From: an uncultured Methanobrevibacter sp.
GTDB lineage: Archaea > Methanobacteriota > Methanobacteria > Methanobacteriales > Methanobacteriaceae
DNA length: 13,770 bases
Assembly: GCA_900317865.1 (NCBI GenBank)
Contig: ONIK01000068.1
Span: 1-13,770, forward strand
Reading direction: 5' to 3'
The position numbers and the translations under genes are program-made. The notes under the pieces were generated by a model. The model did no database searches. It was not told where the DNA came from and saw only the letters and a program-made list of their open reading frames with translations. Shown here one piece after another: positions 1-6,968 of this stretch; position 1 is the first letter of the stretch; each line of letters begins with the position of its first letter.

Positions 1-293
1 TCATTCACTGCTAATCCTATTCCGGAAAATACAAGTGATAAATAATTCTGAAAATCAAAGTTATTGTGTCTTGAATGATGTAGCTGATGATTTAACACAA
101 AATAAATAAATGTTTTCTCTTAATGAGATTAATGGGGTTTCAGGAGTTATTCGCACCTGAAATTTCACTTTATTATTTTTTTAGAATTTAGATTATTTTT
201 AGATGATTTTACATTTAAAAATAGAATTCTCAACAATCATTCTTTTTACTCATTAGATTACTTTTAAAAAAATAAGAAAAAGTTGGGTTAAAT
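1..293. other. Left-edge region with no confident gene
   Basis: No convincing complete gene is seen. A minus-strand frame is open from about 119 down to the left edge; it contains a His-rich stretch (HQLHHSRH) and then a hydrophobic stretch. It has no ATG, only a GTG at 98-96 without a ribosome site, and 39 open codons is weak evidence, so it may be the start or a remnant of a gene lying off the window. The rest is AT-rich. The T/A-rich stretch at about 205-225 may carry the promoter of the gene at 294. Confidence 0.4.
138..162. repeat. Inverted repeat with 7-bp arms
   Basis: TTTCAGG at 138-144 pairs exactly with CCTGAAA at 156-162 across an 11-base spacer, and a T-rich tract follows at about 171-182. 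It could be a plus-strand terminator for a gene ending left of the window, or an operator ahead of a minus-strand gene. The sequence does not decide between these. Confidence 0.35.
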
Positions 294-2276
294 ATGAGAG
301 ACGTTGATGAACTTAAAAAAACACCTGGATTATCATGGAAAAGATATTTGGTTCTCTTTATTGCAAATCTTATAGGAATATATTTGATTAGTTTTGGTTT
401 TGATTTTTCCATTGCCAACTTTAATGAAGTTATTCTATTCATATTTTTTATCAGTATTTTCAATGCTATATTCTGGCCAATTCTAACAAGGCTATTCATG
501 CCATTTTTTGTTTGGACTTTCGGAATTGCAGCTATTGCTTTAAATGGGGGAATTTTTGCATTTTTCGGTCCATTTTTTGGTGTACATATTACAGGATGGA
601 ATATAATATTAACTCCAATATTCATTGCATTGATTACACTTATTATATCAACCATATTTTCACTGGATGATGATGGAGCATATTATCAGGCAGTGTTAAG
701 GGAAGCTCAAAAAAGAAGAAAAGGAGAAATTAAGGATTATCCTGGTGTGATAATTGTGGAAATAGATGGGCTTGCATATGATGTTTTATGTGAAGCTGTA
801 GACAAGGGTTATATGCCTACAGTCAAGTCAATGATAAATGGCAAAACCCATACTCTTAAAAAATGGGAAACTGATTTGTCTTCACAGACCGGAGCCAGTC
901 AGGCAGGGATACTTCATGGAAATAATGAAAATATCACTGCTTTTAGATGGATTGAAAAAGAAAATGACAATCAGATGATGCAGTGTTCTGGAGTTACAAA
1001 AGTCAAAATACTTGAAGATAGAATATCTGATGGAAACGGATTGCTTGTTGATAATGGAGCAAGCAGGTCCAACCTATTTTCAGGAGATACTGATGACGTA
1101 ATATTTACTTTTAGTAAAATAACTGATTTGAAAAAACTATACAATGGCGCATGGTTTTCCATTTTTTCAAATCCAGGCAATTTCGCACGTATAGTAGTAT
1201 TGCTAATTGAAGATATGATTCATGAGATATATTCTCAATTGAAACACAAAATATTAAATATCCAACCAAGAATTTCACGGGGAATAGTCTATATTCCAAC
1301 AAGAGCGGGAACAAATGTATTCATGAGGGAAATCAACACCGAAACACTCATCGGAGACATGATGGTTGGAGACATTGATGTTGCTTATTCCACATATTTG
1401 GGTTATGATGAAATAGCTCACCATTCTGGAGTTAGGGATGAGGATGCATGGTTTGCCCTTAAAGGAATGGACAGGCAGATAAAACGTTTGATGGATGGAA
1501 ACAAATTTTCTCCAAGAGAATATCAGTTTGTGATACAGTCCGACCATGGTCAAACCAATGGTGCAACATTCAAACAAAGATATGGGGAGTCATTTGAAGA
1601 TTTTATCAAATCCCTGCTTCCTCAAGACATTGGCATGTATGCTAATATGTCTTCAAACGAAGACCATTTTGCAGAAGTATATATTCCATTTTCAGATAAA
1701 ATTGATTACATTAAAAACAGAAACAAAAAAGATGAAGAAAAAGAGTTATCTGACTCCGAAGTTATTGTTCTTGCATCAGGAAATCTTGCAATGATTTATC
1801 TGACCCAATGGAATCATAGATTAACCTATGAAGAAATCAACAACATGTTTCCAGAGCTGATTCATGAAATCGTCAACAATGAATACGTAGGATTTATTTT
1901 AGTTAGATCTTCTCAAAAGGGTGACATGGCAATAGGTAAAAACGGAACATACTATCTGGATAATGATGAAATTGAAGGGGAAAATCCTCTTGAAGGCTTT
2001 GGTGACAACATTGTTCATCATTTAAAAAGAAACAGTTCATTTAAATACACTCCGGACATTTTAGTCAACAGCTTTTATGATGCTGAAAATGATGAGGTTT
2101 GTGCTTTTGAAGAGCTGGTTGGAAGCCATGGTGGAGTTGGAGGAAGCCAATCAGAACCGTTTATTTTATATCCTTCCGATTGGAATGTTCCTGATGAAGA
2201 AATTGTAGGAGCGGAAAATATCTACAAAGTACTGAAAGCAAATTTAGCCAATATTAAAAAGTCTAAAAAAGATTAA
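294..2276 (+). CDS. Membrane-anchored alkaline phosphatase superfamily protein with N-terminal holin-like domain
   Basis: The 660-aa protein has two parts. Residues 1-125 hold about four hydrophobic helices (near 17-36, 44-63, 66-92 and 100-121), resembling the small membrane domain annotated as 'phage holin family' in fused proteins. Residues about 150-625 are an alkaline phosphatase/phosphodiesterase-type metalloenzyme. Visible metal and catalytic motifs are EIDG (D158), SSQTGAS with the probable nucleophile T199, GYDEIAHH (D372, H376, H377), SDHGQ (D417, H418) and GSHGG (H612). The full two-metal ligand set therefore looks intact and the protein is probably active on a phosphate ester or diester at the membrane; the substrate is unknown. 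ATG 294 has no clear ribosome site. The next gene starts 373 bases downstream, so it is probably monocistronic. The family is clear but the function is not. The holin name reflects fold similarity and is not evidence of phage origin. Confidence 0.88.
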   Translation: MRDVDELKKTPGLSWKRYLVLFIANLIGIYLISFGFDFSIANFNEVILFIFFISIFNAIFWPILTRLFMPFFVWTFGIAAIALNGGIFAFFGPFFGVHITGWNIILTPIFIALITLIISTIFSLDDDGAYYQAVLREAQKRRKGEIKDYPGVIIVEIDGLAYDVLCEAVDKGYMPTVKSMINGKTHTLKKWETDLSSQTGASQAGILHGNNENITAFRWIEKENDNQMMQCSGVTKVKILEDRISDGNGLLVDNGASRSNLFSGDTDDVIFTFSKITDLKKLYNGAWFSIFSNPGNFARIVVLLIEDMIHEIYSQLKHKILNIQPRISRGIVYIPTRAGTNVFMREINTETLIGDMMVGDIDVAYSTYLGYDEIAHHSGVRDEDAWFALKGMDRQIKRLMDGNKFSPREYQFVIQSDHGQTNGATFKQRYGESFEDFIKSLLPQDIGMYANMSSNEDHFAEVYIPFSDKIDYIKNRNKKDEEKELSDSEVIVLASGNLAMIYLTQWNHRLTYEEINNMFPELIHEIVNNEYVGFILVRSSQKGDMAIGKNGTYYLDNDEIEGENPLEGFGDNIVHHLKRNSSFKYTPDILVNSFYDAENDEVCAFEELVGSHGGVGGSQSEPFILYPSDWNVPDEEIVGAENIYKVLKANLANIKKSKKD

Positions 2277-2649
2277 TGATTCAAAAACTTCAAACAATAA
2301 TGACCTTCTGCCCGTGTATAAGAATGAAGAAGGTGAAAATATTTTCATGCAATTTATGCAAAATGTCGTTTGATTATTTTGTATTTTTTGTTTGAAAGTA
2401 TATTTTTATTTATTGTTTTTTTTGTTTAAATGGGTGTCATGTTTAGTTTTTAATGTATTTTTTACAAGTCATGTATAGGAATTGAAAAAATTTTGAATAT
2501 TCAGCACAAATAATGTTTGGATGATTCTATGCTCAAAATTTCAAATATTGATAAATAAATGTTTAAAGTCAATGATTTTTTTAAATTATAGATATTTTTA
2601 AATAATATTTTTGTCATATTCATTATTATTGCAATTTGGAGGTGAAATC
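2277..2649. other. 373-base intergenic region
   Basis: The first 90 bases (about 2278-2370) are less AT-rich than the rest and read openly in the +1 frame relative to the upstream gene, ending at TGA near 2368, so they may be a coding remnant. From about 2371 on the sequence is very T-rich, including T-tracts at about 2385-2430 that could terminate the upstream transcript. AT-rich elements such as TTTAAATA near 2597-2604 are placed to promote the following gene. No RNA gene is recognisable. Confidence 0.45.
2638..2645 (+). promoter_or_regulatory. Strong ribosome binding site deciding the DUF308 start
   Basis: GGAGGTGA lies four bases ahead of GTG 2650 and is an almost complete match to the archaeal anti-Shine-Dalgarno sequence. 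It argues for GTG 2650 as the start rather than the upstream in-frame TTG at 2611, which has no ribosome site. Confidence 0.8.
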
Positions 2650-3165
2650 GTGCTTAGGGAAAAAATTATAGGATTATTATATATACTCTTCGGTATAATA
2701 TTGATTGTTAGTCCACTGTTTTCAGCTGAATTACTTTCTATATGTATTGGTTTTTCATTAGTATGTTTAGGTTTAGCGGAAATTAGTGCAGGTATTCTTT
2801 TTATGGGCGAATTTGATAATTCTTATTCGTATTTATCTATAATTATTGGAATTCTTTCCTTGTTATTTGGTATTATGTTTATATTCTACTTAAATGCTTT
2901 AACATTCCTTGTATCTTTACAATTCTACATTATCGCAATTCTGATGATGGCATATGGAATAGTGGGAGTATTCTATTTAGATGGTAAATATAAAATTTAT
3001 TCTGTAATTATTTTGATTTTAGGTCTTTTAAATGCTTTACTTGCAGCATTTTTCGCATCACAACCGATTTTAATAGCCATACTCATCGGAGTAGCATTAA
3101 TTATAGAAGGAGTATTTATTCTAGTTGTTGACCGTAGTGCGACATTAATTGAAAAATATGGATAA
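2650..3165 (+). CDS. HdeD/DUF308 family six-helix membrane protein
   Basis: The 171-aa protein consists almost entirely of hydrophobic helices arranged as three helical-hairpin repeats with glycine-rich turns (IIGLLYILFGIIL, IIIGILSLLFGIMF, VIILILGLLNALL). This is the pattern of DUF308 (HdeD) proteins, which usually have six transmembrane helices and about 170-200 residues. HdeD is linked to acid-stress tolerance in E. coli; the archaeal members have no established role. The GTG start is chosen because of the GGAGGTGA just ahead of it. A terminator follows the stop codon, so the gene is probably monocistronic. Family assignment is fairly secure; a stress role is only inference. Confidence 0.85.
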   Translation: MLREKIIGLLYILFGIILIVSPLFSAELLSICIGFSLVCLGLAEISAGILFMGEFDNSYSYLSIIIGILSLLFGIMFIFYLNALTFLVSLQFYIIAILMMAYGIVGVFYLDGKYKIYSVIILILGLLNALLAAFFASQPILIAILIGVALIIEGVFILVVDRSATLIEKYG

Positions 3166-3176
3166 TTTTTATTAAA

Positions 3177-3208
3177 AGGATAATTATCCTATTTTTTTTA
3201 TTTTTTTT
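3177..3208 (+). terminator. Palindrome plus T-tract terminator
   Basis: AGGATAATTATCCT at 3177-3190 is a perfect palindrome able to form a 5-bp stem with an AATT loop. It is followed at once by two T8 runs (3192-3199 and 3201-3208). It lies 11 bases after the DUF308 stop codon. T-rich tracts alone are known to terminate archaeal transcription, so the hairpin may be accessory. Confidence 0.7.
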
Positions 3209-3288
3209 GATATATTTTATTCTAAATATTTTATTTAAAATTATTTGAACATCTCTAAATGAATATTACCATGTTTAATTACAGTAAA

Positions 3289-3298
3289 CTTAAATATT
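3289..3298 (+). promoter_or_regulatory. TATA-like box of the gene at 3319
   Basis: CTTAAATATT is centred about 26 bases ahead of ATG 3319, the archaeal spacing between TATA box and transcription start. No ribosome site is present, so the transcript is probably leaderless or nearly so. Confidence 0.45.
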
Positions 3299-3318
3299 CA
3301 TAAAAATAATATATTACT

Positions 3319-3741
3319 ATGACTTTCATGAATAATAATGCTAATATAAAACAGTTTCAATTGATTAAATTTCTAAACGAAAATTGCAGTGATGATCATG
3401 TAATATCAAAAATTTCAATTATTCTTCGCCGAGACAAAATAGAAGCTCCTTATTATATGGATACTAAAATTAGACTGTCTTCATGTATTGATAATCCGGA
3501 AAATGGGCTTATTCATGCAATGGATTTATTAACTCATAATAGGATGTATAACTTAACTGAAGATAATTATAATGAAATCAAATCATTAATTGATGAAAAT
3601 CATGAATCCGACCAGGTAAAAATTTCTAAAAAGGACAAACAGCTGAAGATAGTTTTTACCTCTAAAAATGATGATGAATTCAGGAATCTTTTTAAAAATT
3701 ATCACGAACTTTTTGATAAGATAGATAATCTGGTTGATTAG
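3319..3741 (+). CDS. Hypothetical protein, 140 aa
   Basis: I do not recognise this protein. It is soluble, rich in Asp, Glu, Lys and Asn, with no signal peptide, membrane helix or cysteine motif; two lone cysteines fall near residues 23 and 56. The N-terminal half includes a segment with a double Arg (ILRRDKIEAPYY), and the C-terminal half is predicted to be charged helix and strand (QLKIVFTSKNDDEF). ATG 3319 is supported by the TATA-like box at the leaderless distance; ATG 3328 is an alternative. It lies between a clear terminator and a minus-strand gene remnant, so the context gives no functional hint. The composition and uninterrupted frame look like a real gene. Confidence 0.7.
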   Translation: MTFMNNNANIKQFQLIKFLNENCSDDHVISKISIILRRDKIEAPYYMDTKIRLSSCIDNPENGLIHAMDLLTHNRMYNLTEDNYNEIKSLIDENHESDQVKISKKDKQLKIVFTSKNDDEFRNLFKNYHELFDKIDNLVD

Positions 3742-3750
3742 AAAATTATT

Positions 3751-4003
3751 TCAATCAAGGTTCAGCAATTGCCAGATTCTCCATACTGATTTTCTATTCA
3801 TTTTTGAAATTGCCCTTTGGGTTGGAATTTCCATCGGACAGACATCCTCACAGGATGTTGATTTAACACAGTGTGAAAAAAACCTTTTTTTTATAATTGT
3901 TTTTCATGTTTTTCAGGTGTTGTTTATCTTTTTCCTGATTGACTAGTTTTGATGCAGCAACTGCAGCCTGTGCTCCTACAAAATCATTTTTTGAAAGACA
4001 AGT
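3751..4003 (-). pseudogene. Fragment of succinate dehydrogenase/fumarate reductase iron-sulfur subunit (SdhB/FrdB/TfrB-like)
   Basis: Two minus-strand pieces in different frames together match the C-terminal part of this subunit. From 4003 down to about 3890 one frame reads CLSKNDFVGAQAAVAASKLV and onward, matching the conserved F-(L/V)-G-x-x-A segment that follows the central cluster cysteines. From about 3876 down to the TGA at 3751-3753 another frame carries C-V-K-S-T-S-C-E-D-V-C-P, the Cx5Cx3CP iron-sulfur motif of this family, then a normal-looking end (PTQRAISKM). The shift lies near the A8/T7 homopolymers around 3886-3903. There is no start codon, and an in-frame stop (4004-4006) cuts off the N-terminal two-thirds, including the [2Fe-2S] domain. 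It is a decayed remnant, not a functional gene. The exact subfamily cannot be fixed from this piece. Confidence 0.75.
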
Positions 4004-4030
4004 TTAGAAAAATGTAATATCTAAAAGTGT

Positions 4031-4056
4031 CTATATAATATATATGTTATATGGAG
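4031..4056 (+). promoter_or_regulatory. Promoter and ribosome site of the aldo/keto reductase
   Basis: CTATATAATATATATG starting at 4031 is a TATA-rich element, and GGAG at 4053-4056 lies seven bases ahead of ATG 4064. A start set by this TATA element would fall near 4060, so either the mRNA is nearly leaderless or a TATA box further upstream is used. Confidence 0.5.
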
Positions 4057-4063
4057 AATTAAA

Positions 4064-5104
4064 ATGAAATACATAAAACTTGGAAACTCAAACTTAAATG
4101 TAAGCCGTATTTGTATGGGCTGTATGGGATTCGGAGACCCTCAAAACGGAATGCATACATGGACATTACCAGAAAATGAATCAATTGAAATAATTAATAA
4201 TGGATTGGATAATGGAATCAATTTCTATGATACTGCAATAGGATATCAAAATGGAACATCTGAACAGTATGTTGGAAAAGCTATTCGCGAAAATGCTTCA
4301 AGGGAAGATGTTGTTGTTGCAACAAAGTTTTTGCCACGTTCAGAAGAGGAAATTAAAAATAATGTCTCCGGTCAGGAGCATATTCACAGCTTTGTCAACA
4401 AAAGCCTTGAAAACCTTGGCCTTGACTACATTGATTTGTATATCTATCACATGTGGGATTACAATACGCCATTATATGACATTTTGGAAGGATTAAATGA
4501 GGTAATTGAAGAGGGTAAGGTTAAATATATTGGTATTTCTAATTGTTTTGCATGGCAGCTTGCAAAAGCAAATGCTTTGGCTGAAAGTGAAGGATTTGCA
4601 AAATTTGTATCAATTCAGGGTCATTACAACCTAATTTTCAGGGAAGAAGAACGTGAAATGATTCCATTGTGTAATGCAGACAATATTGCAACAACGCCAT
4701 ACAGTGCTCTTGCATCAGGCAGATTATCAAGACTTCCTGGTGAAGACTCCAAAAGATTAAATGAAGATTTCTATGCGAAATTGAAATATCAGTCAAGCGA
4801 AGCACAGGATGCGGAAATCATAAAACGTGTTAATGAACTGGCAGGCAATTATGATGTGTCAATGACTGAAGTTTCCCTTGCATGGCTGCTTACAAAAGTT
4901 ACTTCACCTATTGTGGGAGCAACTAAAATGCATCATGTGGAAGGTGCCGTCAGTTCAGTTGACTTAAAGCTGTCTTCTGATGACATTAGCTATCTGGAGG
5001 AGCCTTATGTTGCCCATAATCTGGTTGGTGTCATGGCCGATAACAAAGTTTCAGCCGGAGATAATGAAAAAGTTTGGGCAAAGCATACAAAAAATAAGAT
5101 TTAA
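4064..5104 (+). CDS. Aldo/keto reductase
   Basis: The 346-aa protein is a cytosolic NAD(P)H-dependent oxidoreductase with the TIM-barrel aldo/keto reductase fold. The complete catalytic tetrad is visible: D56 and Y61 in FYDTAIGYQNG, K88 in VVATKFLP, and H129 in LYIYHMWD. Other family marks are the N-terminal KLGNSNLNVSRICMGCMGFG, the GISN segment, the late PIVGATK cofactor region, and the closing LEEPY-type tail seen in YajO/Tas-like members. The ATG has a modest GGAG ribosome site. The 3' end converges on the ThiF-like gene with 16 bases between stops, and a T-run there may terminate both. The length is normal. The substrate is not identifiable; members reduce sugars, aldehydes or ketones. 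Confidence 0.93.
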   Translation: MKYIKLGNSNLNVSRICMGCMGFGDPQNGMHTWTLPENESIEIINNGLDNGINFYDTAIGYQNGTSEQYVGKAIRENASREDVVVATKFLPRSEEEIKNNVSGQEHIHSFVNKSLENLGLDYIDLYIYHMWDYNTPLYDILEGLNEVIEEGKVKYIGISNCFAWQLAKANALAESEGFAKFVSIQGHYNLIFREEEREMIPLCNADNIATTPYSALASGRLSRLPGEDSKRLNEDFYAKLKYQSSEAQDAEIIKRVNELAGNYDVSMTEVSLAWLLTKVTSPIVGATKMHHVEGAVSSVDLKLSSDDISYLEEPYVAHNLVGVMADNKVSAGDNEKVWAKHTKNKI

Positions 5105-5120
5105 CTATATTAGTATTTTT

Positions 5121-5834
5121 TTAGTTAATGCCGGCAATGTCTTTTATCACTTCCCCGGCTATTATAAGCCCAGCAACAGAAGGTACAAAAGAAACGCTAC
5201 CTTTCACTTTATATTTTTTATCCTGATTTATGGCATGGTCATTAGTGTTTATAGGATTTTCCTTGGAGTATACAACTTTTAATTTTTCTATGTTTCTCTT
5301 TCTAAGGTCTTTTTTCATTATTCTGGCAAGTGGACATACTGATGTTTCATAAATGTCTGCTACTTCAAGCATTGTCGGATCTAATTTGTTACCGGTTCCC
5401 ATTGAAGATATAACCGGAACATTAGTTGCATCGCAGCTGCAGATAATTGCAATTTTGGCCATTATTGTATCCACGCAGTCAACAGCATATGACAAATCCT
5501 CTGTAATGATGTCTATTTCTGAATCTGCCAGATAAAATTCCTTATATGTCTCAACATTTGCATCAGGATTAATATCCAGAATTCTTTCCTTCATCAAATC
5601 GACCTTATATTTGCCGACTGTTTTTTCCGTTGCAATCAGTTGTCTGTTAATGTTAGTTTCATCTGTTTTGTCATAGTCTATGAGAATAAAATTGCCTACT
5701 CCACTTCTGGCAAGTCCTTCACAAACAAAAGATCCTACACCACCAAGACCGAAAACAGCAACTGTAGCATTCTTTAATTTTTCCATTCCATCATTTCCAA
5801 TTAACATTTCTGTTCTTGAAAACTTTTTCTCCAT
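5121..5834 (-). CDS. tcdA: ThiF/MoeB/HesA E1-like protein, probable tRNA threonylcarbamoyladenosine dehydratase (TcdA/CsdL type)
   Basis: The 237-aa protein has the adenylating E1-like Rossmann fold: GLGGVGS (29-35) for the nucleotide, the acidic ribose-binding strand LIDYD (D53, D55), TNINRQL with the conserved Arg64, and DCVDT near 119-123. The TcdA/YgdL subgroup is suggested by the early KFSRTEMLIG and the SMGTGNKLDPT, PLARIMKKDLRKR and S-x-x-FVPSV-type segments, and by the lack of the CxxC zinc motif of MoeB/ThiF. TcdA enzymes use ATP to cyclise t6A37 in tRNAs that read ANN codons. The chosen start is ATG 5834, because GGTGAG sits four bases ahead of it; a TTG start at 5846 is possible. 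It is divergent from the TatD-family gene through a shared promoter region. Family is certain; the TcdA function is likely but not proven. Confidence 0.85.
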   Translation of the reverse strand: MEKKFSRTEMLIGNDGMEKLKNATVAVFGLGGVGSFVCEGLARSGVGNFILIDYDKTDETNINRQLIATEKTVGKYKVDLMKERILDINPDANVETYKEFYLADSEIDIITEDLSYAVDCVDTIMAKIAIICSCDATNVPVISSMGTGNKLDPTMLEVADIYETSVCPLARIMKKDLRKRNIEKLKVVYSKENPINTNDHAINQDKKYKVKGSVSFVPSVAGLIIAGEVIKDIAGIN

Positions 5835-5860
5835 TCTGCTCACCAAAAAATTTAATTCAA

Positions 5861-5885
5861 TTCAATTTATTATATAATAATTGAA
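5861..5885. promoter_or_regulatory. Nearly symmetrical AT-rich bidirectional promoter
   Basis: TTCAATT (5861-5867) and AATTGAA (5879-5885) flank the perfect palindrome ATTATATAAT (5869-5878). The TATA-like centre at about 5873 would set a minus start near 5847, with a short leader carrying GGTGAG, and a plus start near 5900 ahead of the GAGG-preceded ATG 5936. One element could thus serve both divergent genes; a regulator site is equally possible. Confidence 0.45.
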
Positions 5886-5935
5886 GTCAAAACATTAAAA
5901 ACTTAATGGAAAAAATCTTTAAATGAGGATTTTTA

Positions 5936-6685
5936 ATGATAATAGATACACATTGCCACATTTATTATAGTGAAATGGATAATGCAGAGGAAATAATAAG
6001 GCAAGCTGCAGAAAATGATATATGCATAATACTGAATGGAACTGATCCTTCAAGCAATAGGGAAGTGCTGGAACTGTCTGCCAAATATGAAAATGTCTAT
6101 GCTGCTTTAGGATATTTCTATTCTTTTGCAGATGAAATAACCGATGAGGACATTTCTTTATTGGACAGCCAGCTTACAAATGATAAGGTAATTGCTGTAG
6201 GTGAAATCGGTATTGACTATTACCATACAAAAGATAATGCAGATAAGCAAAAGGAACTCTTTGAAAAAATGATTGGTCTTGCTCAAAAACACGATTTGCC
6301 AGTTATAGTCCATTCAAGAAAAGCAATACAGGACACATTTGACATATTGAAAAAACATGACGTGGTAGGCTCTCTTCACTGCTATCAGGGTTCAGGAGAA
6401 ATGGCACGTGAATTTATTAAATTAGGCTTCTATATAGGAATAGGTGGCCCAGTTACCCATAAAAACAATAAAAAAATAAGAAAAATGCTCAAAAAAATAG
6501 ATATTAACCATATTCTTGTAGAAACTGATTCCCCATATTTGACTCCTGAAGAAAAAAGGGGAGAAAAGAATACTTCATTAAACCTGAAGTATATTATACG
6601 AAAAATTGCAGAGGAATTGGATATTGAAGAGGATAAGGTTATTGAGATAACTACAGATAATGCAAAAAGATTATTTAATATATAA
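5936..6685 (+). CDS. TatD-family metal-dependent hydrolase
   Basis: The 249-aa TIM-barrel amidohydrolase-type protein shows the TatD metal ligand set: DTHCH (H6, H8), GEIGID (E90), VIVHSRKA (H126), SLHCYQG (H148) and VETDSPYLTP (D198), and the C-terminal TTDNAKRLFNI. TatD enzymes are divalent-metal-dependent nucleases (3'-5' exonuclease/DNase activity) and cytosolic. Length is normal for the family. GAGG at 5925-5928 sits seven bases ahead of the ATG. One oddity: the usual G-(I/L)-H-P-H motif after the second strand is replaced by LGYFYSFADE near residues 58-67, so the histidines normally present there are missing, although the six main ligands remain. The gene is divergent from the ThiF-like gene. 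Family is very secure; the physiological substrate is unknown. Confidence 0.92.
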   Translation: MIIDTHCHIYYSEMDNAEEIIRQAAENDICIILNGTDPSSNREVLELSAKYENVYAALGYFYSFADEITDEDISLLDSQLTNDKVIAVGEIGIDYYHTKDNADKQKELFEKMIGLAQKHDLPVIVHSRKAIQDTFDILKKHDVVGSLHCYQGSGEMAREFIKLGFYIGIGGPVTHKNNKKIRKMLKKIDINHILVETDSPYLTPEEKRGEKNTSLNLKYIIRKIAEELDIEEDKVIEITTDNAKRLFNI

Positions 6686-6930
6686 TTTCAGTATGGTTTT
6701 TAATAATATTGTTTTAAGTGTTGATGTGAATTTAATATGGATAAATCTATGATTTTGTTTATTCTGTCTTTTCATTTGGTTCTGGAATCAAAATTTCTAA
6801 ATCAAAATCTTTTTTTCATTGATTAGTGATGTTAAAGGCAGTGTTTTGTAAGATGTTAATGAACTAAGCTATATTTAATACAACAGAATGCAATGAATCA
6901 TTTAAAATATTAATCCATATTATCTTTTTT
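6686..6930. other. Intergenic region, possible minus-strand gene remnant
   Basis: The region is AT-rich with T-tracts that may terminate the TatD transcript. On the minus strand, short open pieces in different frames follow one another: SYKTLPLTSLINEKK, then after an A7 run FDLEILIPEPNEKTE ending at TAA 6759-6761. They read like a protein C-terminus split by a homopolymer frameshift. No family is recognised and the pieces are short, so this is only a suggestion. Confidence 0.25.
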
Positions 6931-6958
6931 TTGAAAATTTATATAAAACAGTTTTCAA
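6931..6958 (+). promoter_or_regulatory. AraC-gene promoter with inverted repeat around the TATA box
   Basis: TTTATATAA at 6938-6946 is a strong TATA box whose centre lies about 26-27 bases ahead of ATG 6969, predicting a leaderless mRNA; no ribosome site is present. Exact arms TTGAAAA (6931-6937) and TTTTCAA (6952-6958) flank the TATA box, so a dimeric protein bound there would block TBP. Autoregulation by the AraC-family product is an inference. Confidence 0.6.
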
Positions 6959-6968
6959 ATTAAACTAT

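Noticed and set aside
1..119. Minus-strand open frame with a His-rich segment (HQLHHSRH) running off the left edge
   Set aside because: Only 39 codons are open with no ATG or ribosome site. The histidines loosely recall a hydroxylase His box, but the spacing and context are too little to call a gene.
294..670. Prophage holin or lysis module
   Set aside because: The holin-like helices are fused to a complete phosphatase-type domain and no other phage gene is nearby.
3734..3946. Plus-strand 70-codon open frame (hydrophobic C-terminus)
   Set aside because: It has no ribosome site, overlaps the end of the 140-aa gene, and is antisense to a recognisable iron-sulfur protein remnant.
6737..6826. 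Plus-strand ORF of 29 codons starting MDKSMILFIL
   Set aside because: It has no promoter or ribosome site, is very short, and lies in simple AT-rich sequence.
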